A stretch of 58,766 nt of DNA from contig PAND01000025.1 of NCBI GenBank assembly GCA_002707525.1, positions 1 to 58,766 on the forward strand, in the 5' to 3' direction. The notes under the pieces are model-generated. The model searched no databases, was not told where the DNA came from, and saw only the letters and a program-made list of their open reading frames with translations. This DNA comes from Flavobacteriales bacterium (GTDB lineage: Bacteria; Bacteroidota; Bacteroidia; Flavobacteriales; Schleiferiaceae). How positions within the stretch are numbered: the first letter of the stretch is position 1; every line of letters begins with the position of its first letter. Below, in pieces: positions 34,420 to 44,370 of this stretch. Made by a program: the position numbers and the translations under genes.

Positions 34420-35790
34420 TTGAATACGCCTTACCAACATATTGCCATTTTAGGAGCCGGAGAAAGCGGCATGGGAGCAGCACAGTTTGCCTCAAAACTT
34501 GGTGTGCACGTATTCTTAAGCGAATATGGAATACTAAGCAATGAAGATAAATTAGCTCTTACAAGTTGGGGAGTGCAATACGAAGAAGGCGGTCATTCTG
34601 AAGCGGCTATTTTGAGCGCTGAAGCCGTTATTAAAAGTCCAGGAATTCCGCATAGCGCACCTATAATTGAGAAAATCAAAGAAGCAGGTAAACCGTTAAT
34701 GGGCGAATTAGATTGGGCATCAAGGCATACAAACGCAAAAATTGTAGCTATTACCGGCTCAAACGGTAAAACCACTACAGCAACGCTTTGTCATCACATC
34801 ATTTCTGCTCAATACGACACCGTGATAGCTGGAAATATTGGTGTCAGTTTAGGCCGAGTGCTCGCTCAACGAATGAAAGATGGGCAAAATGACCCAGAGG
34901 TTATAGTCTTGGAAGTGAGTAGTTTCCAATTGGACGACGCGTTAATATTTGAACCGCACATTAGCATTTTAACCAATATTACCCCGGATCATTTAGACCG
35001 ATACAATTACGATATCTCCAATTATGCGAGAAGCAAATTCCAACTATTGGATTATACAGCAGATACAGGTCATTTTATTTACTGCGACGACGATCAAGTG
35101 AGTTCGGAATTCTTAGAAAAATGGCAAACTAAACAGAATATCAAGGCAACACTGTTTGCTGTTGGAATTGACGCTCCAGCAGGACCTCACAGAGTTGCAC
35201 ATCTAAATAATAACAAAATCATAATCACATTAAACAACGAAGCAATGACTATTGAAGAATTAGCAATGCAAGGCAAGCACAACACGTACAACGGAATGGC
35301 TGCTGGCCTAAGCGCACAACTACTAAAAGTAAGAAATCAAACCATTCGTGAAAAACTAGAATCGTTTGATGCATTGGAGCACCGTTTAGAAAGCGTGCTG
35401 AACATCAGTGGGGTGGAATATATAAACGACAGCAAGGCTACTAATGTCAACGCAACTTACTACGCGCTAGAATGTCAACACAAACCCGTGGTTTGGATTG
35501 TAGGCGGCGTGGATAAAGGCAACGACTACAATGAACTCATTGCCTTAGTTGAAAATAAAGTCAAAAGCATCATTGCGCTAGGAGCAGACAATTCAAAGAT
35601 CATAGAGGCATTTGGACAGATTACTGAAGTCATTGAAGCAGAAACCATGAAAAGTGCAGTTCGCAAAGCAGCTCGTTTGGCTAAAAAAGGAGATGCCGTA
35701 TTACTTAGCCCGTGTTGTGCATCCTTCGATCTTTTTGAAAATTTCGAAGACCGCGGCAATCAATTTAAAGATCAGGTGCGCAACCTATAG
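34420..35790 (+). CDS. murD: UDP-N-acetylmuramoylalanine--D-glutamate ligase
   Basis: A 456-residue MurD that adds D-glutamate to UDP-MurNAc-L-Ala. The start is TTG, giving MNTPYQHIAILGAGESGMG, the UDP-binding start of the family. The ATP loop VAITGSNGKTTTATL, VLEVSSFQLDD, LTNITPDHLDRYN, INDSKATNVNAT, VGGVDKGNDY and LLSPCCASFDLFENFEDRGNQF (read as overlapping C-terminal motifs) are all present. It follows mraY by 3 bp and precedes ftsW by 11 bp. Confidence 0.96.
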   Translation: MNTPYQHIAILGAGESGMGAAQFASKLGVHVFLSEYGILSNEDKLALTSWGVQYEEGGHSEAAILSAEAVIKSPGIPHSAPIIEKIKEAGKPLMGELDWASRHTNAKIVAITGSNGKTTTATLCHHIISAQYDTVIAGNIGVSLGRVLAQRMKDGQNDPEVIVLEVSSFQLDDALIFEPHISILTNITPDHLDRYNYDISNYARSKFQLLDYTADTGHFIYCDDDQVSSEFLEKWQTKQNIKATLFAVGIDAPAGPHRVAHLNNNKIIITLNNEAMTIEELAMQGKHNTYNGMAAGLSAQLLKVRNQTIREKLESFDALEHRLESVLNISGVEYINDSKATNVNATYYALECQHKPVVWIVGGVDKGNDYNELIALVENKVKSIIALGADNSKIIEAFGQITEVIEAETMKSAVRKAARLAKKGDAVLLSPCCASFDLFENFEDRGNQFKDQVRNL

Positions 35791-35801
35791 ATAGAAAAGC
35801 G

Positions 35802-36998
35802 GTGGATACAGCAAGAAAATATTTAAAGGGAGACCTCTATACATGGGGGCTCATCCTAACACTTATGGTAGTGAGCTTCTTGCCAACGTATAGCGCAAGC
35901 AGTTCTTTAGCGCATAAATTTAGTGGCGGGAATACCTTTACTTTTCTTACAAGGCACATGATGCACCTCTTAATAGGCGGAATATTCATGTATGCCGTGC
36001 ACCGATTAAACTTTCGATTAATTGGTAAAGTGGTACAATTGGCTATGCCTGCAGCATTAATTCTTCTCCTGATCACCATGTTTCAAGGCACCGAAATGGG
36101 AGGCGCCAACGCATCTCGTTGGGTTCGTATCCCTGTCATTGGAATGAGTTTTCAAACATCAGCTTTTGCTTCGTTAGCGCTGTTGATTTGGCTCGCAAAG
36201 TGGTTTTCAAAAACTAGAGAATTTTTAACTTTCAAAGACTTGAAAGCACCGCTTTTAATGATAGGCAGCACGCTGATTCTAATTCTACCCGCTGATTTTT
36301 CAACGACTGCGGTCATATTTACCATGGCCTTTATTATGATGGCTGTAGCTGGTGTGCCTTGGAGATTTTTGTGGAAAATTATCGCAGCAGCAGTGGTCGC
36401 TTTGCTATTATTCGTCCTCGTTGTTTGGACCTTTCCCCACCTATCAAATCGGATTGCTACTTGGAAGGCACGTATTGTAAATTTTATGGACCCTAACAAT
36501 GAAGAAGGCAATTATCAAATAGAATTGGCCAAAATGGCCATTGCAGAGGGTGAAGTATTTGGTAAAGGTCCAGGGAAAAGTATTCAAAAAAACTTCTTGC
36601 CTCAATCTAATTCTGATTTTGTCTTTGCGGTGATTACGGAAGAATATGGTCTTTTTGGGTCATCCGTACTCATTGTTTTTTACGGTTTGCTTTTTAGGCG
36701 ATTTGTGAAAATTGCACGCAGGGCCCACACAAAATTTGGCACCTTACTGGTGCTTGCAGCTTCCTCAGGAATAGTGCTGCAAACCATAGTCAATATGGGA
36801 GTAGCCATAGACCTATTGCCTGTGACTGGGCAGACACTGCCGTTTCTCAGCGCAGGTGGATCCTCTGTATGGGTAACCTGTATTGCGTTAGGCGTCATTC
36901 TATCTGTAAGTCATACGGATGTTGAACGTATCATTGGAACCAGCCCGCAAGAGGAAGAAGAAAGTTTTGATACAGAAAACACACTTGCTCATGGCTAA
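35802..36998 (+). CDS. ftsW: Septal peptidoglycan polymerase FtsW
   Basis: A 398-residue SEDS-family glycosyltransferase with about ten membrane helices; it polymerises lipid II at the septum with FtsI. The signature segments are MHLLIGGIFMYAVHRLNF, GANASRWVRIPVIGMSFQTS, VFGKGPGKSIQKNFLPQSNSDFVFAVI, EEYGLFGS and LPFLSAGGSSVW. It starts with GTG and ends in an acidic tail (SPQEEEESFDTEN). Its last eight bases overlap the murG start. Confidence 0.96.
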   Translation: MDTARKYLKGDLYTWGLILTLMVVSFLPTYSASSSLAHKFSGGNTFTFLTRHMMHLLIGGIFMYAVHRLNFRLIGKVVQLAMPAALILLLITMFQGTEMGGANASRWVRIPVIGMSFQTSAFASLALLIWLAKWFSKTREFLTFKDLKAPLLMIGSTLILILPADFSTTAVIFTMAFIMMAVAGVPWRFLWKIIAAAVVALLLFVLVVWTFPHLSNRIATWKARIVNFMDPNNEEGNYQIELAKMAIAEGEVFGKGPGKSIQKNFLPQSNSDFVFAVITEEYGLFGSSVLIVFYGLLFRRFVKIARRAHTKFGTLLVLAASSGIVLQTIVNMGVAIDLLPVTGQTLPFLSAGGSSVWVTCIALGVILSVSHTDVERIIGTSPQEEEESFDTENTLAHG

Positions 36999-38073
36999 AA
37001 CTTTCATCATTAGTGGCGGAGGAACAGGTGGACATATTTTTCCTGCGGTAAGTATTGCAAATGCATTGAAAAAACGCCATCCAAAAGCAATCATCCATTT
37101 CGTAGGCGCCTTAGGCAAAATGGAAATGACTAGAGTCCCAGATGCCGGTTATCCGATCACTGGAGTTCCAATTGCTGGAATTAATCGTAAAAAACCGTGG
37201 AAAAGCTGGAACGTGCCGTTCAAGCTCCTTGTTGCACTTAGTCAATGCCGTAGACTTCTTAAAACTATGCAACCCGATGCTGTGATAGGCACTGGCGGGT
37301 ATGCAAGTGGCCCAGTTCTATTAATGGCTCAGCGAATGGGTATACCCACTATTGTTCAAGAACAAAACAGCTATGCTGGAATTACCAATATTCGGCTTGG
37401 GAAAAAGGCACAATTCATTTGTACGGCCTATGAAAATGCAGCCCGCTTCTTCCCTAGTGACCGCGTTAGACTGACAGGCAACCCCATCCGAGAAGTTTTT
37501 ACCAAAGCGCTTCCCAATCAAAATACATGTAAAGAGCAATTAGGATTTAATCCAAGCAAAAAGCTCTTGTTGGTTCTTGGGGGTAGCTTGGGGGCCAGAG
37601 CCATAAATCGGCAGATATCAAAAAGTTTAGCAGATATCATGGATCAAGGCTGGCAAGTAATGTGGCAATGCGGCAAGCTCTATGAAAAGGAATACCTGGG
37701 CAAGTCCACAGCCAATGTCAAGGTGCAAGCATTTATAGAAGATATGTCTGTTGCCTATGCAGCTGCAGATGCCATTGTTAGTCGAGCCGGCGCGGGTACC
37801 CTCAGTGAACTTTGTCTAATTGGAAAGCCCGCCCTTCTGATTCCATCTCCAAATGTTGCAGAAGATCACCAGACCCACAATGCCATGGCGTTAAGTGAGA
37901 AAAATGCTGCCATTTTAGTTAAAGAAAGGGAAATGGATCATCTTTTATTAGATCAATTGGCCGCTTTAAAAGATTCGGAAACAGCAAAAAAAATGGGAGC
38001 TGCCATCAAAAGCTTGGCGTTGCCCCAGGCCACAGAAGACATAGCAAATCTTATTGACGACTTAAGTGAATAA
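36991..38073 (+). CDS. murG: UDP-GlcNAc:lipid I N-acetylglucosaminyltransferase
   Basis: A 360-residue MurG that completes lipid II at the inner membrane. The ATG at 36991 is chosen because it gives MAKTFIISGGGTGGHIFPAV, the canonical glycine-rich start. A longer in-frame reading from 36919 would only add sequence overlapping ftsW. VIGTGGYASGPVLLMAQ, TIVQEQNSYAGITN, LLVLGGSLGARAIN, SRAGAGTLSEL and AEDHQTHNAMAL follow. It overlaps ftsW by 8 bp and murC by 8 bp. Confidence 0.96.
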   Translation: MAKTFIISGGGTGGHIFPAVSIANALKKRHPKAIIHFVGALGKMEMTRVPDAGYPITGVPIAGINRKKPWKSWNVPFKLLVALSQCRRLLKTMQPDAVIGTGGYASGPVLLMAQRMGIPTIVQEQNSYAGITNIRLGKKAQFICTAYENAARFFPSDRVRLTGNPIREVFTKALPNQNTCKEQLGFNPSKKLLLVLGGSLGARAINRQISKSLADIMDQGWQVMWQCGKLYEKEYLGKSTANVKVQAFIEDMSVAYAAADAIVSRAGAGTLSELCLIGKPALLIPSPNVAEDHQTHNAMALSEKNAAILVKEREMDHLLLDQLAALKDSETAKKMGAAIKSLALPQATEDIANLIDDLSE

Positions 38074-39367
38074 GAAGGAGCAACATATCGTATTTCTAGG
38101 CATTGGCGGCATTGGCATGAGTTCAATTGCTCGTCATTATCTAAGTATAGGTACACCCGTATTTGGATACGATAAAGTCCCTTCATCATTGACCGACGAG
38201 TTGATTCAGGAGGGTGCTCAAATAACATTTGATGAAGACACGACTGTTTATCCGGGTTGGGCTGCAGAAGAAACCACAGTAATCTTCACACCTGCTATAC
38301 CCGAAAGGCTTAAATGGCTTGAATTCTTTGCGGATTTCACCATAATTAAGCGCGCTGAAGCGCTGGGTTTATTATCCAATCATAAGCGGTGTCTTGCAGT
38401 GGCCGGTACACACGGCAAGACTAGTACCTCCGCAATGCTACTTCACATTTTAACTGAGGCGGGTGAAGATCCAACTGGTTTTATTGGCGGAATAATGACG
38501 GATACCGGAACAAATTACCGCCTTGGGCGGGGGCCGTGGGTGGTTGTTGAAGCAGATGAATTTGACCGAAGTTTCATGCACTTGCGACCTGAAGCAGCCG
38601 CAGTAACTACCATTGATGCGGACCATTTGGATGTCTATGGCAGTTCTAGAGAATTAAGGAAGACTTTTGAGGCCTTCTTAAGCCAAGTAAGTGGGCCTAC
38701 TTTCACCGCTACTTCATTATCAAATACACATAGAGTACACACCCCTGAAGCTCCCATTCGAGCTGAAGACATTCAACCAGATGATGGAGTGTATATATTC
38801 AACTTGATCATTGATGGTGAAAAACACCGCACTCGGCTTCGGATGCCTGGTGCGCACAATGTTTACAACGCAGTACTGGCAGCATCCTTAGCGAATTATG
38901 CCGGCATAAGCGGCCAGTCAATTGCACGCGCACTAAGCAGCTTTAGAGGCATTAAACGCCGATTTGAATTTCATAGCAATAAACCTGTAATCATTGAGGA
39001 TTATGCGCACCACCCAACAGAGCTCAATGCACTTTTAACGAGTATTGAAGAGTTGTACCCGTCCAAGAAAACAACGCTAGTTTTTCAACCGCACCTCTAT
39101 ACAAGGACTCGAGATTTCATGGAGGCGTTTCAAAAGGAACTATCCAAGACAGCTCATACGCTAATCTTACCAATATATCCTGCAAGAGAAAAACCCATTC
39201 CGGGGATTACAACCAGCGCTCTAGCCAAAAATATTGAACGCGGCGAAGTGATCTCGAAAGAAGCATTAGCAAAGAGAGTAAAAGAATTAAAACCCGATGT
39301 CCTACTACTTGTGGGGGCCGGTGATATTGGAGACTTAGTAGCATCCTTAAAAGAAGAACTGACATGA
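38066..39367 (+). CDS. murC: UDP-N-acetylmuramate--L-alanine ligase
   Basis: A 433-residue MurC that adds the first stem amino acid. A GTG start within the end of murG gives MNKKEQHIVFLGIGGIGMSSIA. The ATP loop LAVAGTHGKTSTSAMLL, VVEADEFDRSF, TIDADHLDVYGS, IEDYAHHPTEL and VFQPHLYTRTRDF are in place. The motif order and length are normal. It overlaps ftsQ by 4 bp. Confidence 0.96.
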   Translation: MNKKEQHIVFLGIGGIGMSSIARHYLSIGTPVFGYDKVPSSLTDELIQEGAQITFDEDTTVYPGWAAEETTVIFTPAIPERLKWLEFFADFTIIKRAEALGLLSNHKRCLAVAGTHGKTSTSAMLLHILTEAGEDPTGFIGGIMTDTGTNYRLGRGPWVVVEADEFDRSFMHLRPEAAAVTTIDADHLDVYGSSRELRKTFEAFLSQVSGPTFTATSLSNTHRVHTPEAPIRAEDIQPDDGVYIFNLIIDGEKHRTRLRMPGAHNVYNAVLAASLANYAGISGQSIARALSSFRGIKRRFEFHSNKPVIIEDYAHHPTELNALLTSIEELYPSKKTTLVFQPHLYTRTRDFMEAFQKELSKTAHTLILPIYPAREKPIPGITTSALAKNIERGEVISKEALAKRVKELKPDVLLLVGAGDIGDLVASLKEELT

Positions 39368-40086
39368 AAAAGAGAAAACTTTCTGGTCTGATTCTTATGC
39401 TACTGCTACTATCGGGTCTTGTTTTAGCGGGGATTTTTAGTAGTAACTATATCCAATCTGCTCAATTTTACAACGTAACCGTTTTAATAGAAGATTCTGA
39501 TAAACAAGGACTTATAACAAAAGAACAAGTGAAAAATGAGGTAAACCAATTCCTATCAAAATCTACAGATTCCCTTGCTCTGAGCCTTGATGCGTTTTTG
39601 TTAGAAACCTCTATTGAAGCCCTGCCGTATGTGAAAGAAGCGCAGGTATATTGGAATATGGACAGCAACCTCGTAGTTGAAGTGATTAACAAGAGTGTAC
39701 TGGCCATAGCTTACGGAACAAAACATAACTATTTCATCAGTAAAAAAATGGAGGTATTGGAACAGCCCAAAGGAAAATGGTTGGACCTGCCCGTTATAAC
39801 GGGAACATCAGATAGTATGGCTTTGTCAAATGCTGGCAGAACCCTAGAAAAGATGTCCTCTATAATTAGCCAAGAGAGTGTTGCACAACTAGAGGTTGTT
39901 GGTAATACAATGAAATTAGTTCCAAGAGCGTATCAGCATATTGTAAAGGCACATACAGACCAGCGTATGGAGGGCGAATTAAGAAAATTGGCTGCCTATT
40001 ATGCGGTACATACTGAAGAAGAGTTAATAGACATTAAGCGTATTGATTTGCGGTATAAAAACCAAGTAGTAACCACATCAAGATGA
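39364..40086 (+). CDS. ftsQ: Cell division protein FtsQ
   Basis: A 240-residue bitopic membrane protein of the divisome. An N-terminal helix (LSGLILMLLLLSGLVLAGIF) is followed by a POTRA-like domain (YNVTVLIEDSDKQGLITKEQVKNEV) and a beta domain (VKEAQVYWNMDSNLVVEVINKSVLAIAY). The ending LIDIKRIDLRYKNQVVTT is the FtsQ C-terminal signature. It overlaps murC and ftsA by 4 bp each, which supports tight coupling of septal proteins. Confidence 0.92.
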   Translation: MKKRKLSGLILMLLLLSGLVLAGIFSSNYIQSAQFYNVTVLIEDSDKQGLITKEQVKNEVNQFLSKSTDSLALSLDAFLLETSIEALPYVKEAQVYWNMDSNLVVEVINKSVLAIAYGTKHNYFISKKMEVLEQPKGKWLDLPVITGTSDSMALSNAGRTLEKMSSIISQESVAQLEVVGNTMKLVPRAYQHIVKAHTDQRMEGELRKLAAYYAVHTEEELIDIKRIDLRYKNQVVTTSR

Positions 40087-41447
40087 TACAAAATGCCCCA
40101 TTAGCAGTCGGATTAGATATCGGCACAACTAAGATTGTTGCCGTAGTAGGACGATTGGAAGAGCACGGAAAAATTGACGTACTAGGTATTGGAAAGAGCA
40201 AAAGCCTTGGGGTTCAACGCGGTGTTGTTGCGAACATTACGCTTACTATTGAGAGCATTCAATCTGCAATAAAAATGGCAGAAGAAGCCTCAGGGCTTAA
40301 AATCACCAAAGTAATGGTGGGTATTGCTGGACAGCATATCCGTTCCATGCAGCATTCCGATTATATCATGAGAGATGATGCACAAGCAATCATTGATGTA
40401 ACAGATTTAGAATCCCTGAAGAAAAATGTAGACAACCTAGTTATGATGCCAGGTGAACAGATTCTGCATGCCCTTCCTCAAGAATACCGCGTTGACGGCG
40501 ATAGCAATATCATCAACCCTCGCGGCATGTACGGGTCTCGATTGGAGGCTAATTTTCACATTGTTGTTGGTCAAATTGCATCTATAAAAAATATAGCCCG
40601 TTGCGTTGAACAGAGTGAATTGACCGTTGGAGATATTACCCTTGAACCTTTGGCATCTGCTGATGCCGTTTTAGGAGAAGATGAAAAAGATGCCGGGGTA
40701 GTGTTAGTAGATATTGGTGGGGGTACAACAGATATTGCCATTTTTAAAGACGGCATCATACGGCATACTGCTGTGATTCCTTTTGGAGGCAAGGTAATTA
40801 CCGAAGATATTAAGGAAGGTTGCGAGATTATTGAAAAGCAAGCAGAATTACTGAAAGTGAAATTTGGCTCGGCATGGCCTGGTGAGAATAAGGAAAATGA
40901 AATTGTAAGTATTCCGGGTTTACGCGGACGGGCGCCAAAGGAAATAAGCCTAAAGACCTTATCCAAAATAATCAATGCACGAGTTAAGGAAATCATTGAG
41001 AGTGTAATAAGTGAGATTAACAACTACCAGCAAAATGATCCTCGTAAAAAACTCATCGCTGGAATTGTGGTGACGGGCGGAGGTTCCCAATTAAAGCATA
41101 TGAATCAATTGGTAGAATACTTAACGGGAATGCCAACTAGAATTGGTTATCCTAACGAGCATTTAGCCGGTGGTTATTTGAAAGAGTTAGCGAGTCCCGT
41201 TTATGCTACGTCAATTGGACTGCTTTCCATGGCTCTTGCAGAAAGTGCAGATACTATGGCTTATGACCCCAATGAAATAATACTTCCTGAAGAAGAAACG
41301 CAGAAACCTGTTGCGCCCGAAGCAGAGCCTGAAGAGGGCGACCCGGACCAAGAGGGATCAGTAAAAGCTAAACCGCGAAAAGACCCCGTTTGGAAGAGTT
41401 TTGTCAGCGGAATTTTAAACTGGCTAGAAGACGACGACATTGAATAA
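40083..41447 (+). CDS. ftsA: Cell division protein FtsA
   Basis: A 454-residue actin-fold protein that tethers FtsZ to the membrane. Phosphate loop 1 VGLDIGTTKIVAVVG, the 1C subdomain, phosphate loop 2 VVLVDIGGGTTDIAIF and the adenosine motif GIVVTGGGSQLKHMNQL are visible. After an acidic, Pro/Glu-rich linker the C-terminus (KDPVWKSFVSGILNWLEDDD) forms an amphipathic helix for membrane binding. The ATG overlaps the ftsQ stop. Confidence 0.97.
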   Translation: MIQNAPLAVGLDIGTTKIVAVVGRLEEHGKIDVLGIGKSKSLGVQRGVVANITLTIESIQSAIKMAEEASGLKITKVMVGIAGQHIRSMQHSDYIMRDDAQAIIDVTDLESLKKNVDNLVMMPGEQILHALPQEYRVDGDSNIINPRGMYGSRLEANFHIVVGQIASIKNIARCVEQSELTVGDITLEPLASADAVLGEDEKDAGVVLVDIGGGTTDIAIFKDGIIRHTAVIPFGGKVITEDIKEGCEIIEKQAELLKVKFGSAWPGENKENEIVSIPGLRGRAPKEISLKTLSKIINARVKEIIESVISEINNYQQNDPRKKLIAGIVVTGGGSQLKHMNQLVEYLTGMPTRIGYPNEHLAGGYLKELASPVYATSIGLLSMALAESADTMAYDPNEIILPEEETQKPVAPEAEPEEGDPDQEGSVKAKPRKDPVWKSFVSGILNWLEDDDIE

Positions 41448-41454
41448 CAAAACC

Positions 41455-43896
41455 ATGATCGAAGACGGAATTCAATTTAACCTACCTAAAAACCGCAGCT
41501 CCGTAATAAAAGTTATCGGAGTTGGTGGTGGCGGCTCCAATGCTGTCAATCATATGACACGTGTGGGTGTGAACGGTGTAGACTTTATCGTTTGCAATAC
41601 AGATGCTCAAGCCCTGTATCACAGTCCTGTTCCAAATAAGGTACAGCTAGGTGCATCACTTACAGAAGGTTTGGGCGCTGGCGCAGATCCAGAGATTGGT
41701 CATAGGGCTGCAGAGGAAAGCATCGCTGAAATCACTAAGATGCTAGAAAACGGCACTAAAATGTGCTTTGTAACAGCCGGGATGGGCGGTGGCACTGGAA
41801 CAGGAGCCGCTCCGGTAATCGCTAAGGCGGCCAAAGAAATGGGCATTTTGACCGTAGGAATCATCACTTCACCGTTTTCATTTGAAGGTAATATTAGAGC
41901 CGTACAAGCAGAAAAAGGAATCTCAGAAATGCGTGATGCCGTTGATAGCTTGATTGTCATAAATAATGACAAGTTGCGTCAAGTCTACGGAGATTTAGGG
42001 TTCAGAAATGCCTTTAGCAAGGCGGACGAAGTATTGGCAGGTGCAGCAAAAGGTATTGCTGAAGTCATTACCAACCATTACACGCAAAACATTGATTTAC
42101 GTGATGCCAAAACAGTTCTTGAAAACAGTGGTAGTGCATTGTTTGGGACAGGATCTGCAGAAGGCGAGGACAGAGCTTCATTGGCAGTTAGCGCTGCGCT
42201 TGATTCACCGCTTCTTAACGACAATCATATCAAGGGCGCACAAAATATTTTACTCCTATTAACGTCAGGAGAAGGTGATTACGAAATAACTATTGATGAA
42301 ATTGGCGAGATTACCGACCATATTCAACGAGAAGCAGGAGGAAATGCAAACGTAATCATGGGTATTGGCGGCCAGAATGAGGAAGGAAGCAAGATAACCT
42401 GTACTATAATAGCTACAGGATTCCCTACAGGAAAAAGGGTACTACCCACTGATAAGCAGGATAAGGTAGTGCACACTTTAGATGAGGACAAGCAAGAGTC
42501 CATGGTTGTGCAAGAAGAATCTAATACCAAGGCTCCCAAAACAAGTATTGAAGAAATTCAGGAAGAGACAGAGGATCGCATCATAATGGACCTAGGAGAC
42601 TTTGAAGAGAAAGGAGCCATAGATACGGTGAATGCGAGCTCCCAAGAAGATGAAGTTCTGGATACCGCAGCAGATGAAGTTGTGGAAGATTTTCTAGACC
42701 AACACGAATTTGACGTACAAGACGAATTAGGTAATCAGGAAAACCCGCGCGAAGGATTCCCTCAAATTCCTGAAGAAGATGCTGAGATATTTGATACTAG
42801 CCTAAATGATGAGACTTTTGAAGAGGAAGAAGCTACGGTTCATGTTCTAGAATGGGATATAAGTGAAGAAGCACCTGATCAAAAGGACTTAGAAACAGAA
42901 ACTGAGGAAGATGAACCTGTACTCCTTTCATCAGCAGAAGAAACTGAGCCAGTCATCCATAATACAGAAAACAGTTCAACTTTAGAAATTGAAACGGACC
43001 AAAAAGAAGGCGGCCTAGAAGTCTCCCCATGGGATTTGTTTTCGCAAACAGTTGACCCTGAGGAAGAAGAAATAGAATTGGTCATAGTAGATGAGGTTGA
43101 ACAAGAAACGGAAACACCTATTCCTATTCCGGAAGTTTCCTCAGAATTTGACCAACCCGCTCCTGCACCAATGAAAAGACCGGAGGGAATAGTGGAGCAA
43201 CAAAGCCAAAACGAGAGTACACCAGAATCCACTTTAGATAACGAAGATTCAGCAAAGTCACCAAGCCAATTGACAAGTTCAACATTCACCTTAGAGGATA
43301 TTGAAGGTGACGGTTTCGCACTTAATCTTGAGGAAATTGAGGCAAGTGAACGTCCTTCACTTGACGAAAGTAATGCTGAGGCAGAAACATCGTACGAAGC
43401 TTTTGACTTAAGCTTAAGTGAAGTCTCTAATCTCCATGTTAAAGCACAACAAGAAGGTATTGAAAATAGCTTAACGGTCCCTTCACCGGAGTTTCACACC
43501 TCTGAAATAGCTACCGATGAAGCGCAAGAAAAAGAGGAAGAAGAATCTTTGACGTTCGAAGTAAAAACAGTGGAAGTCACTAAGGCCCCTGAAGTAGAAG
43601 TAGAAGTAGATAACCACGAAGAAGATATGGACAGGCCTATCTCCGCTGTAAAAGCAGCCAATGCTGGTGACTTCCCTACAAAAGTAAAGGATAGAATATC
43701 TAGACTTCAAGCCTTCCAATACCCATTCAAGGGAATTAATCAAATTGAAGAGTCCGAACGCGTACCTGCCTATATGCGTCAGGGGGTGGATGTTGATTTA
43801 GATCACAAATCAGAAGATAAACCGTCTAATATTGGGGTTGATTCTGAAGGAAATATTAGAACAAATAATTCATTTTTACACGACAACGTAGACTAA
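41455..43896 (+). CDS. ftsZ: Cell division protein FtsZ with a very long acidic C-terminal region
   Basis: FtsZ of 813 residues from the ATG at 41455; a TTG at 41440 inside ftsA would add five. Residues 1 to about 325 are the GTPase: KVIGVGGGGSNAVNHM, the tubulin signature GGGTGTG at 111-117, and the T7-type loop NIDLRDAK. The remaining about 490 residues are low in complexity and rich in Glu, Asp, Ser and Thr, with a net negative charge. The last about 75 residues regain order: FPTKVKDRISRLQAFQYPFKGI, then VPAYMRQGVDVD, which resembles the conserved FtsA/MinC-binding tip. Most FtsZ proteins have about 380 residues. Bacteroidota versions are longer, but this one is long even for them. Confidence 0.96.
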   Translation: MIEDGIQFNLPKNRSSVIKVIGVGGGGSNAVNHMTRVGVNGVDFIVCNTDAQALYHSPVPNKVQLGASLTEGLGAGADPEIGHRAAEESIAEITKMLENGTKMCFVTAGMGGGTGTGAAPVIAKAAKEMGILTVGIITSPFSFEGNIRAVQAEKGISEMRDAVDSLIVINNDKLRQVYGDLGFRNAFSKADEVLAGAAKGIAEVITNHYTQNIDLRDAKTVLENSGSALFGTGSAEGEDRASLAVSAALDSPLLNDNHIKGAQNILLLLTSGEGDYEITIDEIGEITDHIQREAGGNANVIMGIGGQNEEGSKITCTIIATGFPTGKRVLPTDKQDKVVHTLDEDKQESMVVQEESNTKAPKTSIEEIQEETEDRIIMDLGDFEEKGAIDTVNASSQEDEVLDTAADEVVEDFLDQHEFDVQDELGNQENPREGFPQIPEEDAEIFDTSLNDETFEEEEATVHVLEWDISEEAPDQKDLETETEEDEPVLLSSAEETEPVIHNTENSSTLEIETDQKEGGLEVSPWDLFSQTVDPEEEEIELVIVDEVEQETETPIPIPEVSSEFDQPAPAPMKRPEGIVEQQSQNESTPESTLDNEDSAKSPSQLTSSTFTLEDIEGDGFALNLEEIEASERPSLDESNAEAETSYEAFDLSLSEVSNLHVKAQQEGIENSLTVPSPEFHTSEIATDEAQEKEEEESLTFEVKTVEVTKAPEVEVEVDNHEEDMDRPISAVKAANAGDFPTKVKDRISRLQAFQYPFKGINQIEESERVPAYMRQGVDVDLDHKSEDKPSNIGVDSEGNIRTNNSFLHDNVD

Positions 43897-43898
43897 TT

Positions 43899-44345
43899 AT
43901 GGCGTTAGAAGCACAAATCATGATAGACCTCAAATCTGCCATGAAAGCAAAAGATCGTATTGCTCTAGAGGCATTGCGGGCTATCAAGACAGCGATTCTC
44001 AACGAAAAAACCGCTGTTGGTGCAACTGAAATTACCGAAGCAGGTGAGCTCAAACTATTGACAAAACTGCGAAAACAAAGAGTCGAAAGCGCTACTATAT
44101 TTAGGGAGCAGGGACGAGAAGATTTAGCAATACCTGAAGAAGCACAAATAGAAATTATTGAACGCTACTTACCTGAAATGTTGAGCGAGGGTGATATTGA
44201 AGCTAAAGTCAAGGAAATTATAGCCTCCACTGGAGCCAGCACAATGGCTGACATGGGGAAAGTAATGGGTCAGGCCACAAATGCTATGGCGGGGCAAGCA
44301 GATGGAAAAGTGATTAGCGGTATGGTAAGAAAATTGCTCTCTTAA
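43899..44345 (+). CDS. yqeY: GatB/YqeY domain protein
   Basis: A 148-residue protein of the YqeY family, whose helical domain resembles the tail of the GatB amidotransferase subunit. MALEAQIMIDLKSAMKAKDRIALEALRAIKTAI, KQRVESATIFREQGREDLA, YLPEMLSEGDIEAKVKEII and ADMGKVMGQA are characteristic. Its function is not firmly known. It follows ftsZ after 2 bp and closes the dcw operon before a strong terminator, a gene order usual in this phylum. Confidence 0.94.
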   Translation: MALEAQIMIDLKSAMKAKDRIALEALRAIKTAILNEKTAVGATEITEAGELKLLTKLRKQRVESATIFREQGREDLAIPEEAQIEIIERYLPEMLSEGDIEAKVKEIIASTGASTMADMGKVMGQATNAMAGQADGKVISGMVRKLLS

Positions 44346-44370
44346 CCATTAAGCAAAGGATCTAACACAA

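Noticed and set aside
36919-36990. Longer N-terminus for murG starting at 36919
   Set aside because: The extra residues are basic, overlap ftsW and precede the canonical glycine-rich MurG start at 36991.
42560-43600. Large acidic minus- and plus-strand open frames within the ftsZ tail as extra genes
   Set aside because: They are shadows of a low-complexity Glu/Ser-rich coding stretch and have no recognisable start signals.
28065-44345. dcw cluster considered as rearranged because murF, murB and ddl are missing
   Set aside because: Their absence from this cluster is usual in Bacteroidota, so it is not an anomaly.
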